Assembly: GCA_033813475.1 (NCBI GenBank)
Contig: JAPXRP010000014.1
Coordinates: forward strand, 1-41,867
DNA: 41,867 bases
DNA from: JAAYBR01 sp033813475
GTDB taxonomy: Bacteria > Hydrogenedentota > Hydrogenedentia > Hydrogenedentales > CAITNO01
Reading direction: 5' to 3'
A model generated the notes under the pieces. That model was not told where the DNA came from and did no database searches. It saw only the letters and a program-made list of their open reading frames with translations. Below are positions 28,714-36,648 of this stretch, in pieces (the first letter of the stretch is position 1; each line of letters begins with the position of its first letter). The position numbers and the translations under genes are program-made.

Positions 28714-30741
28714 ATGACCCCCCACAGGATGGCCGCGTTTCTTCTCTGCCTTGCGGCGGCCGGCCGCGCGGGGGCGGACATCGTTCTGGAGCCCCCCGTC
28801 TTCCACGGGGCGGTCCGGTCCGCCCTCTACAGGGAGAAGTGGCCCGAGGACAACGGCGGGGTCGTCTACTGCTTCGTGCGCAACACCGGCGCGGCCCCTG
28901 ACGGGGTGGCGGAGCTGCTGCTCAACGGCAAGGCCCCCGGCGAGTGGCCCAAACTCTCCTGGTGGCGGGTCTGGCCCGAATCCCTCGCCCCCGGGGAGAC
29001 CGGATGCCTCACCCTTAAGGCGACCGGCGTCCCCCTGGCCAAGGGCGCCGGGGCGGACCTGGCCGTGGTCATGGACTCCGGCGCGCGGGCTTCCGTGTCC
29101 TTTGCCTGCGACACCCCCGCACTGCGCCTGGCCAACGCGCTTCCCGCGCCGGAGCCGGGCGCGCTCCTGCTTTACCTCCGCAACGACGGGAAGACCCCCG
29201 CCGAGGTCCGCCGGGTCCTCCTGAACAGCCGGGAGTGGGCCGCCGGAACCGACGCGGGCCTCTCGGCCGCCGGCGGGTCCTTCACCGTGCCGCCGGGCGG
29301 GCTGCGCATCCTGGAGCTGGCCCACGGCGACCCGCTCCCCCCGATGGCCCCCCTGAATCTCCGCGTGCTTGCGGACGCCGGGGGCTCGGAGCTGCGGGTC
29401 GGCGCGGGCATCCGCCTCACGGCGGCGGAATTCCCCATCGGCACCTGGAGCAGCAACATGATCCAGTCCCCGGAGGGCCAGCGCCACGCGCGGCGGCTGG
29501 GGATTGACGCCTGCGTCAGCTACACCGACTGGCCCGCCCAGGAGGCCATGTTCGCCCAATACCACGTCCGCACGCTGAACATCTGCACCCGCCAGGCGGG
29601 GGACCCGCCCCAAAAGGAGCCCGACACCGGACAGGTGGGGACGCGGGCCGGGGCGGCGCATGTCGCCGCGTGGATGGTGCGCGACGAGCCGGACCTTCAC
29701 GGCATCCCCGCCGCGCGCATGCTCGACCACGCGCTGGACTACTGGCGGCACGACCCGGACACCCCCGCCTACCTCAATCTCATGAGCATGTCGGGCTTCA
29801 ACGAATACGGCCCCACGGCGGACATCGCCTGCATGGACCACTACGTCATGCACGCGCCCAACGCCATCCCCCGCACGGGCATGACGCGCCACGCGCGGAT
29901 GGAGGAGGCCCTCGAATACACCGACCAGCTCAAGGCCAACACCGAGCCCGTGCGCATGTGGACCTGGGCCCAGCTCGCCGCGCCCGTCTGGGGCCGCCAG
30001 CCCGACCCGTGGGGCGTCAAGCACCAGTTCTGGTCCCACGTCATGGGCGGCGCCAAGGGCATCCTCTGGTTCAAGTACGGCCCCGACTACGAGCGGGACC
30101 ACCCCGAGCAAATCCGCGCCGCCGAGGACATCGTCCGCGCGTTCAACACCGTCCGCACCCTCTGCTTCTACGGAGAGCCCCTGGACGGCCTGAAAAGCGA
30201 CGACCCGGAAATCACCGGGCGGCTCCTCGTCTCCCGCGACGCCGTCGTGGCCGTGGTCCTCAACAACAACTACACCACGGGCCTGCTCCCCTTCCGCAGC
30301 AACTACGCGCTCAAGTCCTCCAGCGGCACCGTCTCCTTCTCCCTGCCGTCCTGGATTCCCCCGGAGCAGGCCGTCACCGTCACCCCCGCCGGATTCGTCC
30401 CCGCCGAGCACGGGGTGGACGGGGACACCGTCTCCCTGCGCGTCAGCATGAACGGCGCGGCGCGGGTGTTCCTCATTGGGAAGCGGGACGTCCAGCCGCC
30501 CGAAGCCCCGGCGCGGGTCGTCATCGCCGGCCGCGACGACAGGGGCGCGACCCTCTCCTGGCCCGTCCCCCGCGACAACTACGGCGTCGCCGGCTATGAC
30601 ATCCTGCTGAACGGCGAACCTGTGGACACCACGCCCTTCCCCGTGTACACCGCCGCCATCCCCGGCGCCCACACCGTCCGCGCCCGCGACGCCGCCGGCA
30701 ACGTCTCCCCCCCCTCGGAGCCCGTCCTGGTCGCGTTCTGA
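28714..30741 (+). CDS. Secreted glycosidase-like protein with C-terminal FnIII domain
   Basis: A 675-residue exported protein: signal peptide (M-A-A-F-L-L-C-L-A-A-A-G-R-A-G-A), a beta-rich N-terminal region (about 25-235), a TIM-barrel-like domain (about 240-520) and a fibronectin type III-like domain at the end (about 590-675, A-T-L-S-W-P-V-P-R-D-N-Y-G-V-A-G-Y). In the barrel, A-W-M-V-R-D-E-P-D-L-H-G has the acidic residues one expects on a strand end in retaining glycosidases, and G-A-K-G-I-L-W-F-K-Y-G is another typical strand. I cannot name the family or substrate. It starts 33 bases after lpxC-fabZ and is probably on the same transcript, though it has no obvious role in lipid A synthesis. 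Confidence 0.65.
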   Translation: MTPHRMAAFLLCLAAAGRAGADIVLEPPVFHGAVRSALYREKWPEDNGGVVYCFVRNTGAAPDGVAELLLNGKAPGEWPKLSWWRVWPESLAPGETGCLTLKATGVPLAKGAGADLAVVMDSGARASVSFACDTPALRLANALPAPEPGALLLYLRNDGKTPAEVRRVLLNSREWAAGTDAGLSAAGGSFTVPPGGLRILELAHGDPLPPMAPLNLRVLADAGGSELRVGAGIRLTAAEFPIGTWSSNMIQSPEGQRHARRLGIDACVSYTDWPAQEAMFAQYHVRTLNICTRQAGDPPQKEPDTGQVGTRAGAAHVAAWMVRDEPDLHGIPAARMLDHALDYWRHDPDTPAYLNLMSMSGFNEYGPTADIACMDHYVMHAPNAIPRTGMTRHARMEEALEYTDQLKANTEPVRMWTWAQLAAPVWGRQPDPWGVKHQFWSHVMGGAKGILWFKYGPDYERDHPEQIRAAEDIVRAFNTVRTLCFYGEPLDGLKSDDPEITGRLLVSRDAVVAVVLNNNYTTGLLPFRSNYALKSSSGTVSFSLPSWIPPEQAVTVTPAGFVPAEHGVDGDTVSLRVSMNGAARVFLIGKRDVQPPEAPARVVIAGRDDRGATLSWPVPRDNYGVAGYDILLNGEPVDTTPFPVYTAAIPGAHTVRARDAAGNVSPPSEPVLVAF

Positions 30742-30848
30742 CACCGCCCCGTCGCCCTTCCCGCCGCGTGGTCATCGTCAAACGCACGATCGGCCTCCCG
30801 CCGCTTTCTTGGGGCAATGCGCCGTATCTGGGCGCTGGCCAGAGCCCT

Positions 30849-30966
30849 GCCAGGCTGGAGCCTGGCGAGCCCAGGGTGCGCAGACACCGTGGCCCTGCTG
30901 GAGCGCACCGCTCCCGGGATGACCTCCCCGTCGCGGCCCCCTGGGAGCGCCAGGCTCCAGCCTGGC
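30849..30966. repeat. Pair of inverted palindromes (GCCAGGCTGGAGCCTGGC)
   Basis: GCCAGGCTGGAGCCTGGC at 30849-30866 and its exact reverse complement at 30949-30966, 100 bases apart. Similarity extends outward (CCCAGGG on one side, CCCTGGG on the other). Each copy is a seven-base hairpin and the pair forms a larger cruciform, like the BIME clusters of enterobacteria. It sits between convergent genes, where such elements often help terminate or stabilise transcripts. The rest of 30742-30995 shows nothing else. Confidence 0.8.
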
Positions 30967-30995
30967 CTTCCGGAAGATACCGGCACCGCAGCGGT

Positions 30996-33900
30996 CTACT
31001 CGTCCTCCCCGTCCTCCTCCCCGGCGCGTTCGCGGGCGAGGATTTGGAGGAAGTCGAGGCATTCGCGGAGGGGGTCGGCGGCGGGGGGCAGGGTGAGCAC
31101 GGCGGCGGGCTTGTCGTGGAGGTCGAGGCGGAGCCTTCCCTGGAAGAGGCGGCGGAGCCGCGCCTCGCCGGCCTGGGGCAGCATGGCGGCGCTTTCAAAG
31201 GCCACAAAGATCTCGGCGCGGCCGACGCGGACGGCGGTGGCCCCCGCGTCCAGCCCGAGCACGCGGGCCTCCATCACCTGGAGCAGGCGGTCCACGGGCG
31301 CGGGCGGCGGGCCGAAGCGGTCGCGCAGCTCGTCGCGCAGCTCGCGGAGCTCCTCGACGGAGCCGACGCCCGCCAGCCGCCGGTACATGGTCATCTTCTG
31401 CTGTCCCGTGGGGATGTAGTCCTCGGGGATGTGGGCGTCCACGGGGGCGTCGAGAGGGGGGAGCTGGCGGCGGCGCGCGGGGCGTCCGCGGGCCTCGGCC
31501 ACGGCGTCCTCGATAAGCTGGCGGTAGGTCTCGTAGCCGACCTCGGCGATGTGGCCGGCCTGGTCCGCGCCGAGGAGGTCGCCGGCGCCGCGTATTTCGA
31601 GGTCGCGCATGGCGATGCGGTAGCCCGACCCGAGGGCGGAGAAGTCCTCCAGGGCCTTGAGGCGGAGCTGGGCGTCCTCGGTGAGGGCGCGGTCTCCGGG
31701 CACGAGGAGGTAGGCGAAGGCGCGGTGCTTGTAGCGGCCCACGCGGCCGCGGATCTGGTAGAGCTGGCTGAGCCCGAAATGGTCCGCCCGGTCCACGATG
31801 ATCGTGTTCGCGTTGGGGATGTCAATGCCGGAGCCGATGATGGTCGTGCAGACCAGCACGTCCAGCTCGCGGTTGACGAAGGCCGTCATGACCTCCTCCA
31901 GCTCGTGCTTGGGCATCTGGCCGTGGCCCACGCCGACGCGCACGCGCGGCACCAGCTTGCCGACGAAGGCGGCGGCCTTCCCGATGGTCTGGACGCGGTT
32001 GTGCAGGAAGAAGACCTGGCCCTGGCGCGCCAGCTCGCGCTCCACGGCCTCGCGGATCAGGTTGGCGTCCCACGCCTCCACGCAGGTGTGGATCGGCAGG
32101 CGGTCGTTGGGGGCCGTGTTGATGACGCTCATGTCGCGGATGCCGATGAGGGACATGTGGAGCGTGCGCGGGATGGGCGTGGCCGACAGCGTCAGCACGT
32201 CCACATGCGTGCGCAGCTGCTTGAGCCGCTCCTTGTGCGCCACGCCGAAGCGCTGCTCCTCGTCAATCACCACGAGGCCCAGGTCGCGGAACACAATGTC
32301 CTTCGACAGGAGCCGGTGCGTGCCGATGACGATGTCCAGTTCGCCGTCGCGGAGCTGGTGGACCGTCTCGCGGATCTGGGCGGGCGTGCGGAAGCGGTTG
32401 AGCAGGCCGATCCGCACAGGGTAGTCGGCCATGCGCTCGCGGAAGGTGTTGTAGTGCTGCTGGGCGAGCACGGTCGTCGGCGCGAGCACGGCGGCCTGCT
32501 TGCCGTCCATGGCGGCCTTGAACGCCGCCCGCAGCGCCACCTCGGTCTTTCCATAGCCCACGTCGCCGCAGATGAGCCGGTCCATGGGCCGGTGCGACTC
32601 CATGTCGCGCTTGGTCTCCGCGATGGCCCGGGCCTGGTCCGGCGTCTCGGTGTACTCGAAGGCGTCCTCGAACTCGTGCTGCCACGGGGTGTCCGGGCCG
32701 AACGCGTGGCCCCGCACCGTCTCCCGCGCGGCGTAGAGCCGCACCAGGGCGTCCGTCATCTCGCGGACCGCCTTCTTCACGCGCTCGCGCCGCCGCGCCC
32801 AGCTCGCGCCGCCGATGCGGTCCATCTTCGGCAGCGCGCCCTCGCCGCCCGCGAACTTCTGGATCTGGTCTATGTGCGTGATGGGCACATAGACCGTGTC
32901 GCCCCCCGCGTACTGGAGGGCCATGTAGTCGCCCGCCTTCCCGGCGAAGCGCCTGAGCCCCAGGTAGCGGCCCACGCCGTGGACCTCGTGGACGATGTAG
33001 TCGCCCGCCTTCAGGTCGCTGAACTGCGTGACCGCAGCCCCCGCCTCGAAGCGGCGGCGGCGGCGGCGGACGTAGTGGCGGCCGAAAATCTCGCCCTCGC
33101 TCAGGGCGGCCAGCCGGTCCGCGGGCGACACAAAACCCGCCCGCAGCCGCCCCACCCGCACGCGCAGGTCGAAGTCCCCGTCGCGCCCGGGCATAAACCC
33201 CTGCTCCTCCAGCAGCTCCAGCAGGCGGCGCTGCTCGCCCGTGTTCACGCAGAACAGGGTGACGGCGTAGTGCTCCTGCTCCCAGCGGCGCATCTGCTCC
33301 CAGAACTCGGGGCCGCGCCCGCTGAAGTTCATGACCGACAGCGTCGCCGTCCGCACGGGCTTCACGCCCGGCAGCGGGTCAAAGGGCGACTGCGCCGCGT
33401 CCATCCGGCGGAACGCGCCGAGACGCTTCTCCAGGTCGTCTGCGGACATGAAGAAGGGGTTGCCCGCCGCCTGCTCCGCGATCTCCGCCGCCTTCTCCGC
33501 CACGGACACCGGCTCGTCCACGAACACCAGTGTGTTGTCGGGCAGGTACTCCGTGAGGGCGGCCTTGTGGCGTCCGGCGCGCAGGCCTTCCGCCAGCAGG
33601 GCCTTCTCCGACCGGGGCGCCAGGGTGACGGAGACGGCCTTGCCCACGCTGCGCTGGGTTTCGGGCTCGAAGGGGCGCATGGACTCGATGCGGTCGCCGA
33701 AGAACTCCAGACGGAAGGGCAGCTCGGAGGAGATGGGAAACACGTCCAGGATGCCGCCTCGCAGGCTGAAATCCCCGCGCCGCTCCACCATCACGTCACG
33801 CTCGTAGCCGAGCTTCACCAGGTGCGCCAGCAGGTCGTCCAGGTCGCGCTCCTCCCCCTCGCGCAGGGTGAGCGTGTCCGCGCGCAGGCGGCGCTGGTCG

Positions 33901-34301
33901 GCCACATACTGCATGACCGCGCGCAGGGGGGCCGCCACATGCAGCGGCGCGCCGGCGTCGCGCGCGGCGAGCATGCGCTCCAGGGTGTTCATGCGCTCCG
34001 CCACGATGTCGTCCGACGGGCTCATGATGTCCGTGGGCAGGACCTCCCACGCGGGGAAGAGGGCGCAGCGCTCCTCGCCGAAGAGGGTGCAGAGGTCGTC
34101 GTGGAGCGCCTCGGCCTCGACGCGCCCGGGGGCCACGGCGAACAGGGGCGCGCCGAGGGTCTCGGCGGCCTGGGCGGCCGCCAGGGTTTTTGCCGAGCCC
34201 CACGCCCCCGTCAGGGCGGCGCGGCGCCCCTTTTCCCGGAGCGCGGCGACCAGGGGCCCGACCGCGCCGAGGGGGGGGAATGGAATGGTTGTCTCTGGCA
34301 T
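30996..34301 (-). CDS. mfd: Transcription-repair coupling factor Mfd
   Basis: An 1101-residue DNA translocase that removes RNA polymerase stalled at lesions and recruits UvrA. N-terminal UvrB-like part, then the CarD-like RNA polymerase-binding domain (A-G-D-Y-I-V-H-E-V-H-G-V-G-R-Y). The RecG-like motor has Walker A G-D-V-G-Y-G-K-T-E, motif II V-V-I-D-E-E-Q-R-F-G-V and motif VI-like Q-I-R-G-R-V-G-R. A C-terminal regulatory domain closes it. The ATG at 34301 is 22 bases after purA, so they are probably cotranscribed. A run of eight C (34271-34278) lies within the first dozen codons. The length is slightly below E. coli Mfd (1148). Confidence 0.96.
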   Translation of the reverse strand: MPETTIPFPPLGAVGPLVAALREKGRRAALTGAWGSAKTLAAAQAAETLGAPLFAVAPGRVEAEALHDDLCTLFGEERCALFPAWEVLPTDIMSPSDDIVAERMNTLERMLAARDAGAPLHVAAPLRAVMQYVADQRRLRADTLTLREGEERDLDDLLAHLVKLGYERDVMVERRGDFSLRGGILDVFPISSELPFRLEFFGDRIESMRPFEPETQRSVGKAVSVTLAPRSEKALLAEGLRAGRHKAALTEYLPDNTLVFVDEPVSVAEKAAEIAEQAAGNPFFMSADDLEKRLGAFRRMDAAQSPFDPLPGVKPVRTATLSVMNFSGRGPEFWEQMRRWEQEHYAVTLFCVNTGEQRRLLELLEEQGFMPGRDGDFDLRVRVGRLRAGFVSPADRLAALSEGEIFGRHYVRRRRRRFEAGAAVTQFSDLKAGDYIVHEVHGVGRYLGLRRFAGKAGDYMALQYAGGDTVYVPITHIDQIQKFAGGEGALPKMDRIGGASWARRRERVKKAVREMTDALVRLYAARETVRGHAFGPDTPWQHEFEDAFEYTETPDQARAIAETKRDMESHRPMDRLICGDVGYGKTEVALRAAFKAAMDGKQAAVLAPTTVLAQQHYNTFRERMADYPVRIGLLNRFRTPAQIRETVHQLRDGELDIVIGTHRLLSKDIVFRDLGLVVIDEEQRFGVAHKERLKQLRTHVDVLTLSATPIPRTLHMSLIGIRDMSVINTAPNDRLPIHTCVEAWDANLIREAVERELARQGQVFFLHNRVQTIGKAAAFVGKLVPRVRVGVGHGQMPKHELEEVMTAFVNRELDVLVCTTIIGSGIDIPNANTIIVDRADHFGLSQLYQIRGRVGRYKHRAFAYLLVPGDRALTEDAQLRLKALEDFSALGSGYRIAMRDLEIRGAGDLLGADQAGHIAEVGYETYRQLIEDAVAEARGRPARRRQLPPLDAPVDAHIPEDYIPTGQQKMTMYRRLAGVGSVEELRELRDELRDRFGPPPAPVDRLLQVMEARVLGLDAGATAVRVGRAEIFVAFESAAMLPQAGEARLRRLFQGRLRLDLHDKPAAVLTLPPAADPLRECLDFLQILARERAGEEDGEDE

Positions 34302-34323
34302 GGGGCGTCTTCGCGGGCCGGCC

Positions 34324-35604
34324 TCAGCCGCGCGCCCCCCGGTCAATCAGCGCCTCCCGCTCCGGCCCGACGGACACAAAGCGGATGGGGCACTGGACCA
34401 GCTCCTCGATGCGGAGGACGTACTTCCGGGCGGCCTCGGGCAGGTCGGCGAACTCGCGGACGCCGGAGATGTCCTCCGACCAGCCCGCCGTCTCCTCGTA
34501 CACCGGCGCCGCCTCCTCCAGCACCGCGTTCAGCGGGAAGTGGTCGTACACCTTCCCCGCGTGCGTGTAGTGCGTGCAGATTTTCAGCGAGGGCATTCCG
34601 GTCAGGCTGTCCAGCTTGGTGAGGGCGATTTCCGTGGCCCCCTGCACCTGCGCGCCGTAGCGCGTGGCCAGGGCGTCGAAATGGCCGATGGTCCGGGGGC
34701 GGCCCGTCGCCGCGCCGTACTCCTTGGCCGACTCGCGCAGCCGGTCCGCCAGCTCCTTCTCCATGAGCGTGACGAAGGGGCCCTCGCCCACGCAGGTGGA
34801 GAAGGCTTTGACCACCGCCACCACGCGGTCCGCCGGGCGGCCGAAGAGGCCGCCGCCGATGGGGGCGTAGGCCGCCAGCGTGCAGGACGACGTGGTGTAG
34901 GGGTAGATGCCGAAGCTCAGGTCGCGGAGGGTGCCGAGCTGGGCCTCGAAGAGGATTTTCTTCCCGGCGCGCGCGCCCTCCTCCAGCAGCACCGACGTGT
35001 CGCAGATGAGCGGGGCCACCGTCTCCGCCGCCGCCTCCGACCACGCCAGCATCTCCTCGAAGGTGAACTCGCCCGTGCGCCCGTAGAAGCGCTCCGCCTT
35101 CTGGAGCTTCCACTCGCAGACCGCCGCCAGCCGCTCCCTGAAGCGCTCCGGATACAGCAGCTCGCCGATCTGGATCGCCTTCTTCATGGTGCGGTCGCCG
35201 TAGGCCGGGGCGATGCCGCGCCGCGTGGAGCCGTAGGCGTTCTTGCCGAGCCGGTCCTCCTCCCAGCCGTCCTCCATCCGGTGGAAGGGGAAGCAGATCG
35301 TCGCGCGGTCCGACACGCGCAGGTTCGGCGCGATGCCCCGCGCCTTCAGGCTGGCCATCTCGTCGGCCAGCCCCTGGAGGTCAATGACCATGCCCGGCCC
35401 GAGGATGTTCACCACGTTCGGGTTGAACACGCCCGACGGCAGCAGGTGCAGCTTGAACTCGCCGAACTCGTTGACCACCGTGTGGCCCGCGTTGTTCCCG
35501 CCCTGGAACCGGACCACGAAATCCGCGTCCTGCGCCAGGTAGTCCACCATGCGCCCCTTGCCCTCGTCCCCCCAGTTGGCTCCGACGACGACCTCAATGC
35601 TCAT
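34324..35604 (-). CDS. purA: Adenylosuccinate synthetase
   Basis: A 426-residue enzyme for the first committed step from IMP to AMP (IMP plus aspartate plus GTP). The N-terminus carries the GTP/IMP loop V-G-A-N-W-G-D-E-G-K-G with catalytic Asp, followed by N-N-A-G-H-T-V. The segment G-S-T-R-R-G-I-A-P-A-Y (canonical G-T-T-x-x-G-I-G-P-A-Y) is present. Length is typical. The start at 35604 has CAGGAG seven bases upstream. It lies about 118 bases after rpsD across a strong terminator, so it is expressed either by read-through or from a promoter I cannot see. Confidence 0.97.
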   Translation of the reverse strand: MSIEVVVGANWGDEGKGRMVDYLAQDADFVVRFQGGNNAGHTVVNEFGEFKLHLLPSGVFNPNVVNILGPGMVIDLQGLADEMASLKARGIAPNLRVSDRATICFPFHRMEDGWEEDRLGKNAYGSTRRGIAPAYGDRTMKKAIQIGELLYPERFRERLAAVCEWKLQKAERFYGRTGEFTFEEMLAWSEAAAETVAPLICDTSVLLEEGARAGKKILFEAQLGTLRDLSFGIYPYTTSSCTLAAYAPIGGGLFGRPADRVVAVVKAFSTCVGEGPFVTLMEKELADRLRESAKEYGAATGRPRTIGHFDALATRYGAQVQGATEIALTKLDSLTGMPSLKICTHYTHAGKVYDHFPLNAVLEEAAPVYEETAGWSEDISGVREFADLPEAARKYVLRIEELVQCPIRFVSVGPEREALIDRGARG

Positions 35605-35657
35605 GCCCAAACTCCTGCCCCGCGCCGCGCGGCGCCGGGAAACGTCCCTTCCATCGC

Positions 35658-35697
35658 AAAAAAAGACTGGCGAACCGCCGATGGCGCGGTCCGCCAG
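35658..35697 (-). terminator. Rho-independent terminator after rpsD
   Basis: On the minus strand CTGGCGGACCG and CGGTTCGCCAG form an 11-base stem (one G-U pair) with a nine-base loop, followed by TCTTTTTTT. It starts 24 bases after the rpsD stop. This is the clearest intrinsic terminator in the window. Confidence 0.92.
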
Positions 35698-35721
35698 GAA
35701 GATAACGCACGGGGAACCGTA

Positions 35722-36333
35722 TTACCGGGAGTAGAAGCCGATAATGCTGTTCGTGTCCACCTGGTACGGAATCGTGGCCGCGTTCGGCGTGGCGATCATT
35801 TTGCCCTCGAAGGCCTTGGGCGCCCGGTCCAGGAACTCGGGAATCTGCACCGGCGGGTGCTCCGCACCCTCCATGATCATCGGAATCTTGCGGCTCTTCG
35901 GCCGGATCGAGACGGCCATGCCCGGCTTCACCTGGAAGGACGGGATGTTGACCTTCTCGCCGTCCACCAGGATGTGGCAGTGCGTGACCAGCTGGCGCGC
36001 GGCGAAGATCGTCGGCGCGAAGCCCATCCGCCAGACCACGCAGTCCAGGCGCGACTCCAGCAGCATCATCAGGTTGGTGCCCGTGTTGCCGCCCAGCCGC
36101 CGCGCCTTGTCGAAAATCCGGCGCATCTGCTTCTCCATGATCGCGCCGTAGTACATGCGCAGCTTCTGCTTCTCCAGCAGCTGCGTGCCGTACACCGACA
36201 GCTTGCGCCGAAGGTTCGGCCCGTGCTGTCCGGACGGATAGGGGCGCTTCGCGGCGGGGCTGTTCGGCTTGCCCCAGATGCACTTCCCGATGCGGCGGCT
36301 CAACTTGTGCTTTGGTCCGAGATATCTCGCCAT
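35722..36333 (-). CDS. rpsD: 30S ribosomal protein S4
   Basis: A 203-residue small-subunit protein that binds 16S rRNA early in assembly. It begins M-A-R-Y-L-G-P-K-H-K-L-S-R-R and has the S4 RNA-binding domain (about 94-155, L-E-S-R-L-D-C-V-V-W-R-M-G-F-A). The zinc-cysteine motif found in some S4 proteins is absent, so it is the C-minus type. It stands alone, outside the usual alpha operon with rpsM, rpsK and rpoA, with its own promoter, a leader of about 130 bases and its own terminator. Confidence 0.97.
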   Translation of the reverse strand: MARYLGPKHKLSRRIGKCIWGKPNSPAAKRPYPSGQHGPNLRRKLSVYGTQLLEKQKLRMYYGAIMEKQMRRIFDKARRLGGNTGTNLMMLLESRLDCVVWRMGFAPTIFAARQLVTHCHILVDGEKVNIPSFQVKPGMAVSIRPKSRKIPMIMEGAEHPPVQIPEFLDRAPKAFEGKMIATPNAATIPYQVDTNSIIGFYSR

Positions 36334-36470
36334 GTCAGTTTCCGATGGTCCTTCGTTTCGGCGCGGACGTGTCCCGCGCCGGGTTCAGTGGTTTTTCACG
36401 GGAAACGGCCTGGCGCCGCCTCCGGCAAAAAGACACGCAGGCGGACACACCGCGTCCGCACAGGACGGGT
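36334..36470 (-). promoter_or_regulatory. rpsD leader with hairpins, possible S4 autoregulatory site
   Basis: About 130 bases of leader precede the rpsD ATG. Next to the start (36359-36382) CGGCGCGGAC pairs with GTCCCGCGCCG apart from one bulged base. S4 represses its own operon through leader RNA structures in E. coli and in Bacillus. That this leader is such a site is inference; it does not obviously match either known fold. Confidence 0.4.
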
Positions 36471-36500
36471 AGCATAGCGGTTAACCCCGCCGTGTGTCAA
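36471..36500 (-). promoter_or_regulatory. Strong promoter of rpsD
   Basis: A perfect -35 TTGACA (36495-36500), 18 bases, then TATGCT (36471-36476) on the minus strand. The transcript would start near 36464. Such a strong box suits a ribosomal protein gene. Confidence 0.75.
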
Positions 36501-36549
36501 CTTTTTTGCGGCTTTCGGGCTTCGCGGCGGGCACCCGGCAGTTTTTCCG

Positions 36550-36579
36550 TTGCGGCGGGGGGGGAGGCTTCTGTACCAT
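36550..36579 (+). promoter_or_regulatory. Possible promoter of the PurF-like gene
   Basis: TTGCGG (36550-36555), 18 bases, TACCAT (36574-36579) with TG before it, about 70 bases before the ATG at 36649. It includes a run of eight G in the spacer. It diverges from the rpsD promoter. Confidence 0.45.
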
Positions 36580-36648
36580 GGCGCCAGCGCGCGTTGCCGG
36601 ACCGGCCACGCGGCCAGACCATCCCCCAACAAGCGGGAGTTCAGTCTC

